This document shows positions 45,729 to 54,176 of a DNA stretch of 64,000 nucleotides, piece by piece. The DNA is taken from positions 186,001-250,000 of the forward strand of contig JAJFHX010000004.1 of the NCBI GenBank assembly GCA_021775425.1. The letters run 5' to 3'. Position 1 is the first letter of the stretch; each line of letters opens with the position of its first letter. Under the pieces are notes generated by a model. That model did no database searches. It was not told the DNA's origin and saw only the letters and a program-made list of their open reading frames with translations. Origin of the DNA: Hyphomicrobiales bacterium (GTDB lineage Bacteria; Pseudomonadota; Alphaproteobacteria; Rhizobiales; HXMU1428-3). The position numbers and the translations under genes were made by a program.

Positions 45729-46646
45729 ATGTCTGACGAAGACGCAGAAGATAATAATTACAAGGCAGAGTTATTTTTGCCGCGTTCAACTTTGTTTGTG
45801 CCGGCTGATAATGACAAATTAATTTCCAAGGCGGTGCATATTGGGGCCGATGCAATTTGTCTCGATCTTGAAGATGGCGTTTCTGCTTCTGCCAAGAAGA
45901 CTGCGCGCGCCGCATTAGAAGGTGCAGGTTCGGCCCTTAAAGCAGGAGAGTTATCAAGCCGTCTGCTTATGGTGCGGGTCAATAGTGAGCCTGATATGCT
46001 TGAGCAAGACCTTGCCAGTTTACCAGCTCAATGTGATTTTGTTATGCTGCCAAAAGCCGAAGGGCTTGATCATGTGCAACTGGTTGGGGAGGCTCTTGAC
46101 CAGATATCAAAGGCCGGCGGCGCGAATGCAAAGATCATCGCGCTGGTTGAAGATGCACGGGGCTTGCTCAATTTTCGCAATGCTATTTCTGTTCAATCAG
46201 GTTTGATGCCTCATTCTCGATTGGCGGCACTTGCCCTTGGCACGGAAGATTTTTCTAATGACCTCAATTGCCGCCCTGACGCACGCATTATGGAAACGGT
46301 TTTGCATGAGCTTTGTCTGGTAGCGAGGGCGCTGGATCTCGCGGTGGTCGGCACGCCTGATACAATTGCCGAATTTAAAGATCTTGCTGCTTATGAGGCA
46401 GGGGCACTTAAGGGTATGGAAGCTGGAACGGTTGGGGGCTTGTGCATACACCCGGCTCAGGTTGAAATTTTAAACAAGGTGTTTTCACCAACAAAGGCGC
46501 AACTGAGCTGGGCGCAAAAGGTTGTAGAAGCGTTTGAACTGGCTGAACAACAGGGGGAAGGCGTGACCACTGTTGATGAGCGGATGGTTGACAGGCCGGT
46601 TTACCTGCAGGCCCTCCAGATTTTGCGGCGGAACAATATTTCTTAA
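45729..46646 (+). CDS. CitE-like aldolase/lyase, candidate citramalyl-CoA (or malyl-CoA) lyase
   Basis: 305 aa of the HpcH/HpaI-CitE family. RSTLFVPADNDKLI, AICLDLEDGVS, MLPKAEG, ALVEDARGLLN and LGTEDFSNDLN give the CoA-contacting Arg and the Mg-binding Glu/Asp. GLCIHPAQVEILN near the C-terminus is typical of CitE. With the two upstream enzymes it would split citramalyl-CoA into acetyl-CoA and pyruvate. Last gene of the operon, ahead of a shared terminator. Confidence 0.88.
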   Translation: MSDEDAEDNNYKAELFLPRSTLFVPADNDKLISKAVHIGADAICLDLEDGVSASAKKTARAALEGAGSALKAGELSSRLLMVRVNSEPDMLEQDLASLPAQCDFVMLPKAEGLDHVQLVGEALDQISKAGGANAKIIALVEDARGLLNFRNAISVQSGLMPHSRLAALALGTEDFSNDLNCRPDARIMETVLHELCLVARALDLAVVGTPDTIAEFKDLAAYEAGALKGMEAGTVGGLCIHPAQVEILNKVFSPTKAQLSWAQKVVEAFELAEQQGEGVTTVDERMVDRPVYLQALQILRRNNIS

Positions 46647-46661
46647 TTCAGTTTCTAATAG

Positions 46662-46699
46662 AAAACCCTGCATCGCTATTTTGCGGCGCAGGGTTTTTT
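46662..46699. terminator. Bidirectional terminator between citE-like gene and uspA
   Basis: Stem AAAACCCTGC/GCAGGGTTTT with an inner CGC/GCG pair, followed by six Ts on the plus strand and by TTTTC on the minus strand. It lies between convergent genes. Confidence 0.88.
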
Positions 46700-46726
46700 A
46701 TCTGCTCGTTATTTCGAAGGGTTCGC

Positions 46727-47164
46727 TTAATCAGGGCGAACGACGAATACAGAAGCTTTTGAGTGGCGAACAACCCGGGCCGCATTTGGGCCGAGGAGAT
46801 AGTCTTTTATGTCTGGTGCCTGCGCACCGATGACAATCAGATCAGATTCCGTCTGATGACTGACGCGCAAGATCTCTTCATAGATTGAGCCAGACGCAAT
46901 GATGTGACGAATTTCGCTATCAGCTTCAGCGCCTAAGATGTTTGTCACCGTTTCTTTTAGCATACGCTTGGCCTCAGTGTTCGCTTTTTCCTGAAAATCA
47001 TCCTTGAAATAAGAGGAAACGATGCTCATGCCAAAATTTGGCACAACGGTGATGACGTCCAGTCTCGCCCCATCTATTTCCGCAAGTTTCGCAGCTGTTT
47101 TCAGGACTTTTTCGTTTACGCCTGGTTCGCTGATGTCGATTGCACAAAGTATTGATTTACTCAT
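46727..47164 (-). CDS. Universal stress protein (UspA family), TRAP-associated
   Basis: 145 aa. ILCAIDISEPG opens the fold. An ATP-binding loop of the GAQAPDIKDYLLGPNAARVVRHSKASV type (GPNAARVVRHS seen) ends it. Its ATG overlaps the TRAP permease stop by 4 nt. A UspA-type protein, TeaD, regulates the TeaABC TRAP transporter of Halomonas, so a similar role is plausible. Confidence 0.88.
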   Translation of the reverse strand: MSKSILCAIDISEPGVNEKVLKTAAKLAEIDGARLDVITVVPNFGMSIVSSYFKDDFQEKANTEAKRMLKETVTNILGAEADSEIRHIIASGSIYEEILRVSHQTESDLIVIGAQAPDIKDYLLGPNAARVVRHSKASVFVVRPD

Positions 47165-49806
47165 GCTGTTTCTCCCGCTGTTGTTTCTTCGCGGCCATTA
47201 TTGCCTGCACTGCCAGTGCTTCCGGTCCGTAAAGATTGTAAGAATGCTATTAGGCCCAATAGTAGCAAGCCAGGGATGAAGATCAGTTCTTTTGGCAGCT
47301 GATCCGCTTTTACTCTGGCAACCTTCAAAGTCACAGGGTTGTCTGCATAAAAGTCAAACGCGCCCATGGTTTTGAAAAATGGTGATGTTGGGAGTGGCTC
47401 TTCAATTTTCAACACACCATCTTCACTGATCATGGACAACCCTTGTTTTGACAACTGGTCTTCGCCGCTGCTTTTTGGCCCGGCTTTAAAGACGAGCGTT
47501 GTTTTGCTTGGTTTTCCTGTATCAAAATTCGGCCCGGCGACCTGCATTCTGATTTCAGTGCCCTCTTCCACCTTGGCCAGTTCTGAAACAAACGAAGTGG
47601 ACTCAATGTCTGTATAAGGTGGTTGAATTCTGTTCATGACAAAATCAGGACGGAACAGAATGAATGAAATCAACACCAGAGCAACACTTTCATAAATGCG
47701 GCTTTTGGTCAGGAAATAGCCCATTGTACCGGCTGTGAATATGAGGATCGCAATGGTCGATATGATAAAGACCAGAATGCCCTGCATCCAGGTGACATCA
47801 ATCAACAGCAGGTCAGTGTTGAAAATAAAGACAAATGGCAGAGCGACCGTTCTCAGGCTATAGAAAAATGCCGTGATGCCGGTTTTGATCGCATCACCAC
47901 CCGAGACGGCAGCGGCGGCGAAACTCGCCAGCCCGACCGGGGGCGTAACATCCGCCATGATGCCGAAATAAAACACAAACAAGTGAACAGCGATCAATGG
48001 AACGATCAGCCCGCTTTGTGCACCAAGTTCAACAACTACACCGGCCATCAGTGACGACACCACAATGTAGTTCGCGGTGGTGGGTAGCCCCATGCCGAGA
48101 ATAAGCGACAACACACCGACAAAGAACAGCATCAACACGAGGTTGCCGCCTGAGATAAACTCAACAAGATCAGCCATGACCTGACCAATGCCTGTTAGGG
48201 TCACGGTTCCCACAATCACACCGGCGGTTGCGGTCGCAAGGCCGATGCCGATCATGTTACGGGCACCAGTGATCATACCCTGCCAAAGATCGTCCAGACC
48301 TTCTTTGAAAGCATTGGCTGTTTCACTTTCACCGCGGAACATGGCTTTCAGTGGTTTTTGTGTTAGCAGAATGACGAACAACAAGGCAGTTGCCCAGAAG
48401 GCGGACAGACCAGGTGATTTCTGCTCGATCATCAGGAAGTAAACAAGGACGACGATCGGAAGAAGGTAATAGAGGCCTGATTTATAAATTTCACTAACTT
48501 CAGGCAATTTCAGATCTTCAGCGTTTGGATCATCAGGCTCAAGATCAGGAATGGTGGCTGCAAGTTTTAACAGCAGGAAGTAAGCAGCGAAAACAAGAGC
48601 TGCGAGGATCCATTCAGAACCATTTGGAACCATTGAGGTGATTGCCATGACAGGATATTTCACACCATAACAAAGCCCGGCGAAACCAGCGAAAAACAGC
48701 ATCATGCCGCCAATTGTTTTGGCCATGTTTGTAGCTTTGTTGCCAATGGTTGGCATATTGTTTTTAACAGCTTCAAGGTGAACAATGTAAACCAGAGCGA
48801 TGTAAGAAATGATCGCTGGCAGGAAGGCATGGGTGATCACATCAACATAGGATATGCCGACATATTCCACCATCAGGAAGGCGGCAGCGCCCATCACCGG
48901 TGGCATGATCTGACCGTTGACAGAAGAGGCCACTTCAACGGAACCGGCCTGTTCTGAGGTGAAGCCAACACGCTTCATCAATGGAATGGTGAAGGTGCCT
49001 GTTGTCACCACATTGGCGATTGAAGAGCCTGAAATCAGGCCTGTTGCGGCTGAACCCACAACAGCGGCTTTGGCCGGGCCACCTTTGAGGTGACCAAGAG
49101 CGCCAAAGGCCATCTTGATGAAATAGTTACCGGCGCCGGCCTTATCAAGCAATGCACCAAACAACACAAACAGGAACACAAATTTGGTCGAAACGCCCAG
49201 CGCAATGCCGAACACACCTTCAGATGTAATCCACATATGGCTCATAGCTTTTTTAAGCGAAGCACCTTTCCAGCGGATAACTTCAGGCACCCATTCAGAG
49301 GAGCCAAAGAAAACATAGAGCAGGAAGATGGTGGCGATTATGGCCATAGCCGGGCCCAGGGCGCGGCGGGCCGCTTCAAAAAGCAGGATCAAACCTACGA
49401 GCGCGACCCATTTGTCTGTATCATCAGCGAGGCCGCCGCTATTGACGATTTTTTCGTAAAAGATGAAGCCATAAAGGGCGATTGCGGCGCCGACCAGACC
49501 AAGGACCCAATCTAGTATCGGAATATGATGGCGGGGGCTGCTGCTTAATGCGGGGTAGGCCATGTAGGCCAGGAAGATGGCGAATGCGAGGTGAATCTGG
49601 CGTGAATTATTGATGAGATCGCCGGGGAGAAGCTGATTGGATAAGGGAGAAGCAAGGACGACCTGAAACACAGACCAGATGACTGCGACGATTGCTAAAA
49701 ATTTTCCGATTGCACCGGCAGGATTTCTCGCGCCTGAATCTGTCGAAGCGACCAGTTCCTGTAATTCTTCTTCTGTTAACTGTCGCTCTGATGTCTGTGC
49801 TGACAT
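47161..49806 (-). CDS. TAXI-type TRAP transporter, fused small/large permease (DctQM)
   Basis: 881 aa. About 4 N-terminal helices correspond to the DctQ part, followed by the 12-helix DctM part with the GLISGSSIANVVTTGTF, VNGQIMPPVMGAAAFLM and GMGLPTTANYIV blocks. The C-terminal ~150 residues, after helix SRIYESVALVLISF, form an extra soluble/DUF3394-type domain common in TAXI permeases. Secondary Na+-coupled uptake using the binding protein encoded just upstream. It is translationally coupled to UspA. Confidence 0.92.
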   Translation of the reverse strand: MSAQTSERQLTEEELQELVASTDSGARNPAGAIGKFLAIVAVIWSVFQVVLASPLSNQLLPGDLINNSRQIHLAFAIFLAYMAYPALSSSPRHHIPILDWVLGLVGAAIALYGFIFYEKIVNSGGLADDTDKWVALVGLILLFEAARRALGPAMAIIATIFLLYVFFGSSEWVPEVIRWKGASLKKAMSHMWITSEGVFGIALGVSTKFVFLFVLFGALLDKAGAGNYFIKMAFGALGHLKGGPAKAAVVGSAATGLISGSSIANVVTTGTFTIPLMKRVGFTSEQAGSVEVASSVNGQIMPPVMGAAAFLMVEYVGISYVDVITHAFLPAIISYIALVYIVHLEAVKNNMPTIGNKATNMAKTIGGMMLFFAGFAGLCYGVKYPVMAITSMVPNGSEWILAALVFAAYFLLLKLAATIPDLEPDDPNAEDLKLPEVSEIYKSGLYYLLPIVVLVYFLMIEQKSPGLSAFWATALLFVILLTQKPLKAMFRGESETANAFKEGLDDLWQGMITGARNMIGIGLATATAGVIVGTVTLTGIGQVMADLVEFISGGNLVLMLFFVGVLSLILGMGLPTTANYIVVSSLMAGVVVELGAQSGLIVPLIAVHLFVFYFGIMADVTPPVGLASFAAAAVSGGDAIKTGITAFFYSLRTVALPFVFIFNTDLLLIDVTWMQGILVFIISTIAILIFTAGTMGYFLTKSRIYESVALVLISFILFRPDFVMNRIQPPYTDIESTSFVSELAKVEEGTEIRMQVAGPNFDTGKPSKTTLVFKAGPKSSGEDQLSKQGLSMISEDGVLKIEEPLPTSPFFKTMGAFDFYADNPVTLKVARVKADQLPKELIFIPGLLLLGLIAFLQSLRTGSTGSAGNNGREETTAGETA

Positions 49807-49962
49807 GTTTCACTCCCGTGGTTATGACATGTTATACGCAGATTTGGCCAAGTTGCGTATGCTGCCTGACGTTTTGATTAGCTGTTGTTTGTACGACATA
49901 CGCTTATTGTTTCGCTGAACATCGCCCCACTCCCTCTGCCCGTCTGATAACGGGGTGGTACT

Positions 49963-49979
49963 TTTTCACATAGTGAAAA
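49963..49979. repeat. Palindrome between TRAP binding-protein and permease genes
   Basis: TTTTCAC-ATA-GTGAAAA at 49963-49979. Nearby on the minus strand an ACCGGAG/CTCCGGT stem lies at about 50010-50035, just after the binding-protein stop. Such structures often protect the 3' end of binding-protein mRNA. The 253-bp gap holds no ORF. Confidence 0.5.
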
Positions 49980-50059
49980 TAACAATTTTCTTGAGTTACC
50001 GGAGAGATGCTGATGTTCACACCCCTCCGGTGTTTATACTTGATCTTAAAATCTACGAT

Positions 50060-51040
50060 TTATTTGATCCAGCCTTTTTCTTTGTAATATTTTGCAGCGC
50101 CAGGATGTAGTGGTGCTGAAAGACCTGCTGTTGCCATTTCTTCTGGTTTCAGATGGCCAAATGCAGGGTGAAGTTTTTTGAATGAATCAAAGTTGTCAAA
50201 AACAGATTTAACAAGTGCGTAAACAGTTTCATCTTTCACTTTTGCTGATGAAACGAATGTGGCACCCACACCAAATGTTGATGTGTCTTTGTCATTGCCG
50301 CGATACATACCACCTGGGATGGTTGCTGAGCGGTAATAAGGGTTATCTGAAATCAACTTATCAACGGCTTTGCCATCAACTGTCACAAGGACTGAGTCGC
50401 ATGCTGTTGTTGCTTCCTGAATGGCGCCTGATGGGTGGCCAACAGTATAAACAATGGCATCAACCTGGTTGTCACATAGGGCAGCTGATTGTTCTGATGG
50501 TTTCAGCTCAGAAGCCAGAGCGAAGTCTGAAGATTTCCAGCCAATGGCTCCCATCATAACTTCCATGGTGCCGCGTGTACCAGAGCCGGGGTTACCGACA
50601 TTGACACGTTTGCCTTTCAGATCCATGAAGTTTGTGACGCCAGAATCTTTACGGGCAACGACTGTAAATGGTTCAGGGTGTACTGAGAATACAGCGCGAA
50701 GATCTTTAAAGGGACCTGCATCTTTAAATTTTGATGTGCCGTTATAGGCATGATATTGCCAGTCAGACTGGGCAACACCGAATTGCAGCTCACCTTCACG
50801 AATTGTGTTGATGTTGTAAACTGAGCCACCTGTTGATTCAACGGAGCAACGAACACCATGTTCTTTACGGCCTTTATTCACCAGACGGCAAATCGCGCCA
50901 CCTGTCGGGTAATAAACACCTGTTACGCCACCGGTACCAATCGTGATAAATTCTTCAGCCATGGCAGATGTGGAAAGCAGACTCGCTAATGTCGCGGCTG
51001 TTGCCACTGTTATGATTTTCATGGTTTTCATTTTAAACAT
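50060..51040 (-). CDS. TAXI-family TRAP transporter solute-binding protein
   Basis: About 326 aa. A signal peptide ([20 protein letters not shown]) precedes [20 protein letters not shown] ([19 protein letters not shown]), the hallmark of the TAXI family. [19 protein letters not shown] is the conserved ligand loop. ATGs at 51043, 51040 and 51031 are all possible; GAGGA favours 51040. Substrates of this family include glutamate and C4/C5 acids. First gene of the leftward TRAP-UspA operon. Confidence 0.93.
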   Translation of the reverse strand: MFKMKTMKIITVATAATLASLLSTSAMAEEFITIGTGGVTGVYYPTGGAICRLVNKGRKEHGVRCSVESTGGSVYNINTIREGELQFGVAQSDWQYHAYNGTSKFKDAGPFKDLRAVFSVHPEPFTVVARKDSGVTNFMDLKGKRVNVGNPGSGTRGTMEVMMGAIGWKSSDFALASELKPSEQSAALCDNQVDAIVYTVGHPSGAIQEATTACDSVLVTVDGKAVDKLISDNPYYRSATIPGGMYRGNDKDTSTFGVGATFVSSAKVKDETVYALVKSVFDNFDSFKKLHPAFGHLKPEEMATAGLSAPLHPGAAKYYKEKGWIK

Positions 51041-51043
51041 CAT

Positions 51044-51356
51044 TTCCTCTCTCTTGATTGATGTTGTTTAAGTTCGTTTTTATTATAATTCACTGATACG
51101 TCGTAATTTTGCTGATCTTATTATCCTGATCTTCGTATCTTGCATGTTGAAGAAATTTCACCATTTTCTTCAATCTTATATTAGTTGCACATCAGAAATC
51201 AGAACGCAATGCTTGCCTCAGGACAGTATTAAATTTGTTTTTGTCTTTGCTGACCTGTTGTGCTGGCCTTGTTTGTTATCTGTTTTCCGGCTCCTGATAT
51301 TCGGCATCAGGCTTAATCTTCACTTCTAATAATGGGGCATGACTGACTACGCTCAC
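51044..51356. other. Intergenic region, probable TRAP promoter with inverted repeat
   Basis: About 310 AT-rich bases upstream of the TAXI binding protein. It holds an inverted repeat TTGAAGAA...TTCTTCAA with an 11-nt spacer at 51147-51173, about 105 bp before the gene. This may be an operator. No ORF with a convincing start is seen. Confidence 0.4.
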
Positions 51357-52400
51357 TTATCCGGCGCACATGCTGCTTACTTTTCTGGTTTGCCAAAAAT
51401 CTCTTGCCTGTTGTTCAGCGTCTTCAATTGTTTCAGCTTTGCCTAGAATAAAAAGGGCGGTGGCAGCTGTGGCGATGACAGAAGCAACGGCCTGTTCGTT
51501 TCTGATTTCACCACTCCAAAGACCGGCGAAATTTTCCAGCGTCAGTGTCTGGTCCGTCTCTTCTGTCGCGCCTCTTTCCATCAGCGCTTTGAAGACCTGC
51601 TCTTTTATCTCACCAGATTTCGTATAGGTCATGCGGACATCTTTAATGGGTGTGCGTTCAGCTTCACCGCCGCCGCCTTTGAAAATGATGGCGTCACCAT
51701 TTTTCATTAGTAAGGTCGCTCCGACCTGCAAGCTGATGTAAGGCGGGTGAAACACACCAATAACCGCCGCTCTGGCATGTACCGGGTTCAAGCTTCTTAA
51801 AACGGTGTTGATTGGTGATCTCAGCCCCAGCACATCCCGCAGGTTTATCAGGTCATATAGGGGCTGGCTTAAAGAGCGCAAAGGCATGTAAGCGAAGTTA
51901 TATTGAGAAAGGGACTGTTTTACTTCTGCCTCAGTGGTGGAAACTTTTAGACCCAGTATGTTTAGCGCCTGTTCTGTGCTGCCCGTTGCGGAATGGTGAC
52001 TGTTAAACCCGTGCATGAATATTTTCACACCGTTTTGACTTAACAACAGAGCCGCAAGCAGAAAATATGGCAGACCGCGCGTGCGGCCGGCAGCGTATGA
52101 CGGCCAATCCAGATCTGGTTTGTTCTGGTCGTTCTGTAAATCTGCCATCCAGGGGGGGAGGTGTTCGTGGATCGCTCTGATAAAGCCGGCGATTTCTTCG
52201 GGGCTCTCGCCTCTGAACCGCATCAGCATCATCAGGGCGCCAATGGCTTCTGGCGGGGCTTTGCCGCTTAGGATAATGCGCATGGCATCTTCGGCTTCTG
52301 TTTCTGTCAGGGAGCGGGAGCGGCCGGGGCCACGAGCAAGGGTGCGAACATGGGCACTGAGTGCCGTTCTTTCTATCACCTGTGAAAATTCCTTATTCAC
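51357..52400 (-). CDS. ybiB: TrpD2/YbiB-like glycosyltransferase-family protein
   Basis: 347 aa related to anthranilate phosphoribosyltransferase. The TrpD-like N-terminal helical domain (LTETEAEDAMRIILSG) is followed by HGFNSHHSATGSTEQALNILG and KGGGGEAERTP. The PRPP-loop glycines of true TrpD are altered, so it is not expected to make tryptophan precursors. E. coli YbiB binds nucleic acid. The start is GTG at 52400, or GTG at 52379 with AAGGA upstream. A tandem repeat sits in the leader. Confidence 0.8.
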   Translation of the reverse strand: MNKEFSQVIERTALSAHVRTLARGPGRSRSLTETEAEDAMRIILSGKAPPEAIGALMMLMRFRGESPEEIAGFIRAIHEHLPPWMADLQNDQNKPDLDWPSYAAGRTRGLPYFLLAALLLSQNGVKIFMHGFNSHHSATGSTEQALNILGLKVSTTEAEVKQSLSQYNFAYMPLRSLSQPLYDLINLRDVLGLRSPINTVLRSLNPVHARAAVIGVFHPPYISLQVGATLLMKNGDAIIFKGGGGEAERTPIKDVRMTYTKSGEIKEQVFKALMERGATEETDQTLTLENFAGLWSGEIRNEQAVASVIATAATALFILGKAETIEDAEQQARDFWQTRKVSSMCAG

Positions 52401-52407
52401 TTTTTAT

Positions 52408-52500
52408 TTCTACCTGGTGTACTTCTACCTGGTGTCATTCTACTTAGTGTAAATCTACTTCCTACTTCGTGCAAATCTACTTCGGGTCATACTGCTTCGT
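52408..52500. repeat. Degenerate 15-16-bp tandem repeat in the ybiB leader
   Basis: TTCTACCTGGTGTAC, TTCTACCTGGTGTCA and TTCTACTTAGTGTAAA are followed by more diverged TCTACTTC-type units to about 52500. It begins 8 bp upstream of the GTG start and would lie in the 5' untranslated region. Confidence 0.75.
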
Positions 52501-52672
52501 TGGCCTGATTGTGCTGCAGACTTTCAAATGAAACAACATAGTTATCGCTTCAGGATAAACCAAAACGCCGCGCTTTTAAACTGGTGTTTTTTCACGCTAT
52601 GCGTCATGATGTTTCTGACTTGGGCGCGCTGCCCGGCTTAGCTTTATTTTGTCTTTATCATAGGAGATTAAT

Positions 52673-53110
52673 ATGGGTTTACTGGATTTTGCTGCGGATA
52701 TTGGTCATAAGCTGTTTGGCTCAGAAGATGAGGGCGGCGAAAAGATCAAAGAACATATTGAGGAAAGCAACCCGGGTGTTGATAACCTTGAAGTTGAAGT
52801 GAAAGACGGCGTTGCCACTATTAAAGGTGAGGCCAAAGACCAGAGCGCCTTTCAAAAAGCTGTTCTTATGGCCGGTAATATTTTCGGCATTTCAGAAGTG
52901 AAAGCTGCCGAGCTGAAAGCGCCTGCTGGCGATGAAGATGTGCTTTATTATGAAGTCAAAAAAGGTGACAGCCTCTGGAAGATTGCGGCAAACACCCTTG
53001 GTAATGGTGCCAAACACACCGAAATTTTTGAAGCCAACCGCGAAGTTATTCGTGACCCAGATCTTATTTTTCCGGGGCAAAAATTGAGAATTCCGGGTGG
53101 GAAGGTTTAA
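52673..53110 (+). CDS. kbp: BON-LysM protein, Kbp/YgaU-like potassium-binding protein
   Basis: 145 aa with AGGAG before the ATG. N-terminal GLLDFAADIGHKLFG, a BON domain (residues about 25-80, NLEVEVKDGVATIKGEA) and a C-terminal LysM domain (EVKKGDSLWKIAANTLGN ... LIFPGQKLRIP). The length and domain order match E. coli Kbp (149 aa), which binds K+ in the cytoplasm. No signal peptide is seen, consistent with that. It stands alone, followed by hairpin repeats. Confidence 0.92.
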   Translation: MGLLDFAADIGHKLFGSEDEGGEKIKEHIEESNPGVDNLEVEVKDGVATIKGEAKDQSAFQKAVLMAGNIFGISEVKAAELKAPAGDEDVLYYEVKKGDSLWKIAANTLGNGAKHTEIFEANREVIRDPDLIFPGQKLRIPGGKV

Positions 53111-53170
53111 TTAAGCTGGTATTTTTCTTATTGTGAGTAAATTGCTTGGGGAGGGATTTTGGTTTTCTTT

Positions 53171-53290
53171 CTCTCACGGCTATTCCATGAGCTATTGCTC
53201 ATGGGCCTACGAGGTGCGGCGCAACGCGCCGGGTGGCGATGCCACCATGTGCGCTTGCCTTAATTTATTAAGGCAAGCTCCCTTCTTCGT
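53171..53290 (+). repeat. Mosaic hairpin element, near-complete form
   Basis: The clearest copy. CTCTCACGGCTATT is followed by hairpin 1 (stem CCATGAGC, loop TATT, 53185-53204), GCCTACGAGGTG, hairpin 2 (CGGCGC-AAC-GCGCCG, 53217-53231), hairpin 3 (GGTGGC-GAT-GCCACC, 53232-53246), CCATGTGC, hairpin 4 (11-bp stem GCTTGCCTTAA, loop TTTA, 53253-53278) and CCTTCTTCG. Each stem differs in sequence from the same position at 1-80, 58617 and 59507, yet pairing is perfect. Confidence 0.88.
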
Positions 53291-53323
53291 TTATGTCGAA
53301 CTGTAAGGAAATGGTTTTACTTT

Positions 53324-53440
53324 CTCTCACGGCTATTCCATGAGCTATTGCTCATGGGCCTATAATCTTGTGGCGCTTTAGGTTACCCACTAGCAACCGC
53401 GCTTTTGTTGGCGCTTTAGGTTACCCACTAGCAACCGCGC
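53324..53440 (+). repeat. Mosaic hairpin element, variant with two TTTA/TTCA-type units
   Basis: A second CTCTCACGGCTATT with the same hairpin 1 (53338-53357) as the copy 150 bp upstream. It continues GCCTATAATCTTGTG into two tandem hairpin units at 53372-53402 and 53410-53440, with outer stem GCGC/GCGC, inner GTTa/GCAAC-type arms and loop CCCACTA. The remaining sequence to 53607 (before the EF-hand gene) holds no ORF or further module. Confidence 0.85.
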
Positions 53441-53607
53441 AATGGGCCTTCGCCGTGTCAATCTCACTCTTATTAACGCCCTCGCTCAATATCTGGGGCT
53501 GAATTGCGCGTTGTTGGCCCGGGGATTGCTTCTTTGATGTTCAGACGCTTCTGAATTTTTGATTTATTCAGGAGGAATAAGCTCTAACTGAGAAGGAGTT
53601 TTTTGAG

Positions 53608-54081
53608 ATGGCGATTGATGCATTATCGCGTGGATTGGCCGCAAATCCGCTTCAGGGGTTTAAAATAGCCGATCTTGTGGCTTCTAAGTTCGATGAAGGG
53701 GATGTCAATAAGGATGGCAAATTCAGCATTGAAGAGTATAAATCTGCCCAGGAGCAAAGCGGCTTTGCCAAGGCAATTTCTGCCGGGGGGGTGACTGCTG
53801 AGGAAATTTTTGCCCGGATAGATGCGGACCAAGATGGCGAAGTGAGCAAAGATGAGTTTGTTCAATCCCATGGTGAGGGGGTTGTTTCAGCAACCGTCAT
53901 CACACTCGGATTGCCGCAATCTTTTGCAAATAAATTCGCGCCTGAAAACATCACTGCTTTGCTATCAGCACAGGAAAACCGTGATCTGAATTTACTGAAC
54001 CGATTGCAGGAAGGTGCGAGCCGGTTAAACAACAGCAGCAACAATATTGCTGATGCGCTTCGCGTTAAGGCTTCAGGCTAA
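53608..54081 (+). CDS. Small EF-hand calcium-binding protein
   Basis: 157 aa, AAGGAG upstream. Two canonical EF-hand loops, DVNKDGKFSIEE (about residues 33-44) and DADQDGEVSKDE (about 71-82), each with Asp at 1, Asn/Asp at 3, Asp at 5, Gly at 6 and Glu at 12. No signal peptide. The C-terminal half is helical and without recognised family. It probably binds Ca2+ as a sensor or buffer. Confidence 0.85.
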   Translation: MAIDALSRGLAANPLQGFKIADLVASKFDEGDVNKDGKFSIEEYKSAQEQSGFAKAISAGGVTAEEIFARIDADQDGEVSKDEFVQSHGEGVVSATVITLGLPQSFANKFAPENITALLSAQENRDLNLLNRLQEGASRLNNSSNNIADALRVKASG

Positions 54082-54110
54082 CCTGCCATCAGTTGCGCTC
54101 GAAAAAGCAA

Positions 54111-54138
54111 AAAACCCGCGAACCGGTTCGCGGGTTTT
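54111..54138. terminator. Bidirectional terminator between EF-hand gene and pyk
   Basis: Perfect palindrome ACCCGCGAACCGGTTCGCGG plus GT, flanked by AAAA and TTTT. It serves the convergent EF-hand and pyruvate kinase genes. Confidence 0.9.
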
Positions 54139-54176
54139 GTGAAGTCTTTTCTATTGCGGCTCATTAAGCCCTGCAA

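Noticed and set aside
48188-49515. Plus-strand frames across the TRAP permease
   Set aside because: Antisense shadows of an 881-aa conserved transporter.
53171-53440. Possible CRISPR array, because similar ~35-bp units recur
   Set aside because: Units are internally palindromic, differ from each other and have no regular unique spacers; no cas genes are present.
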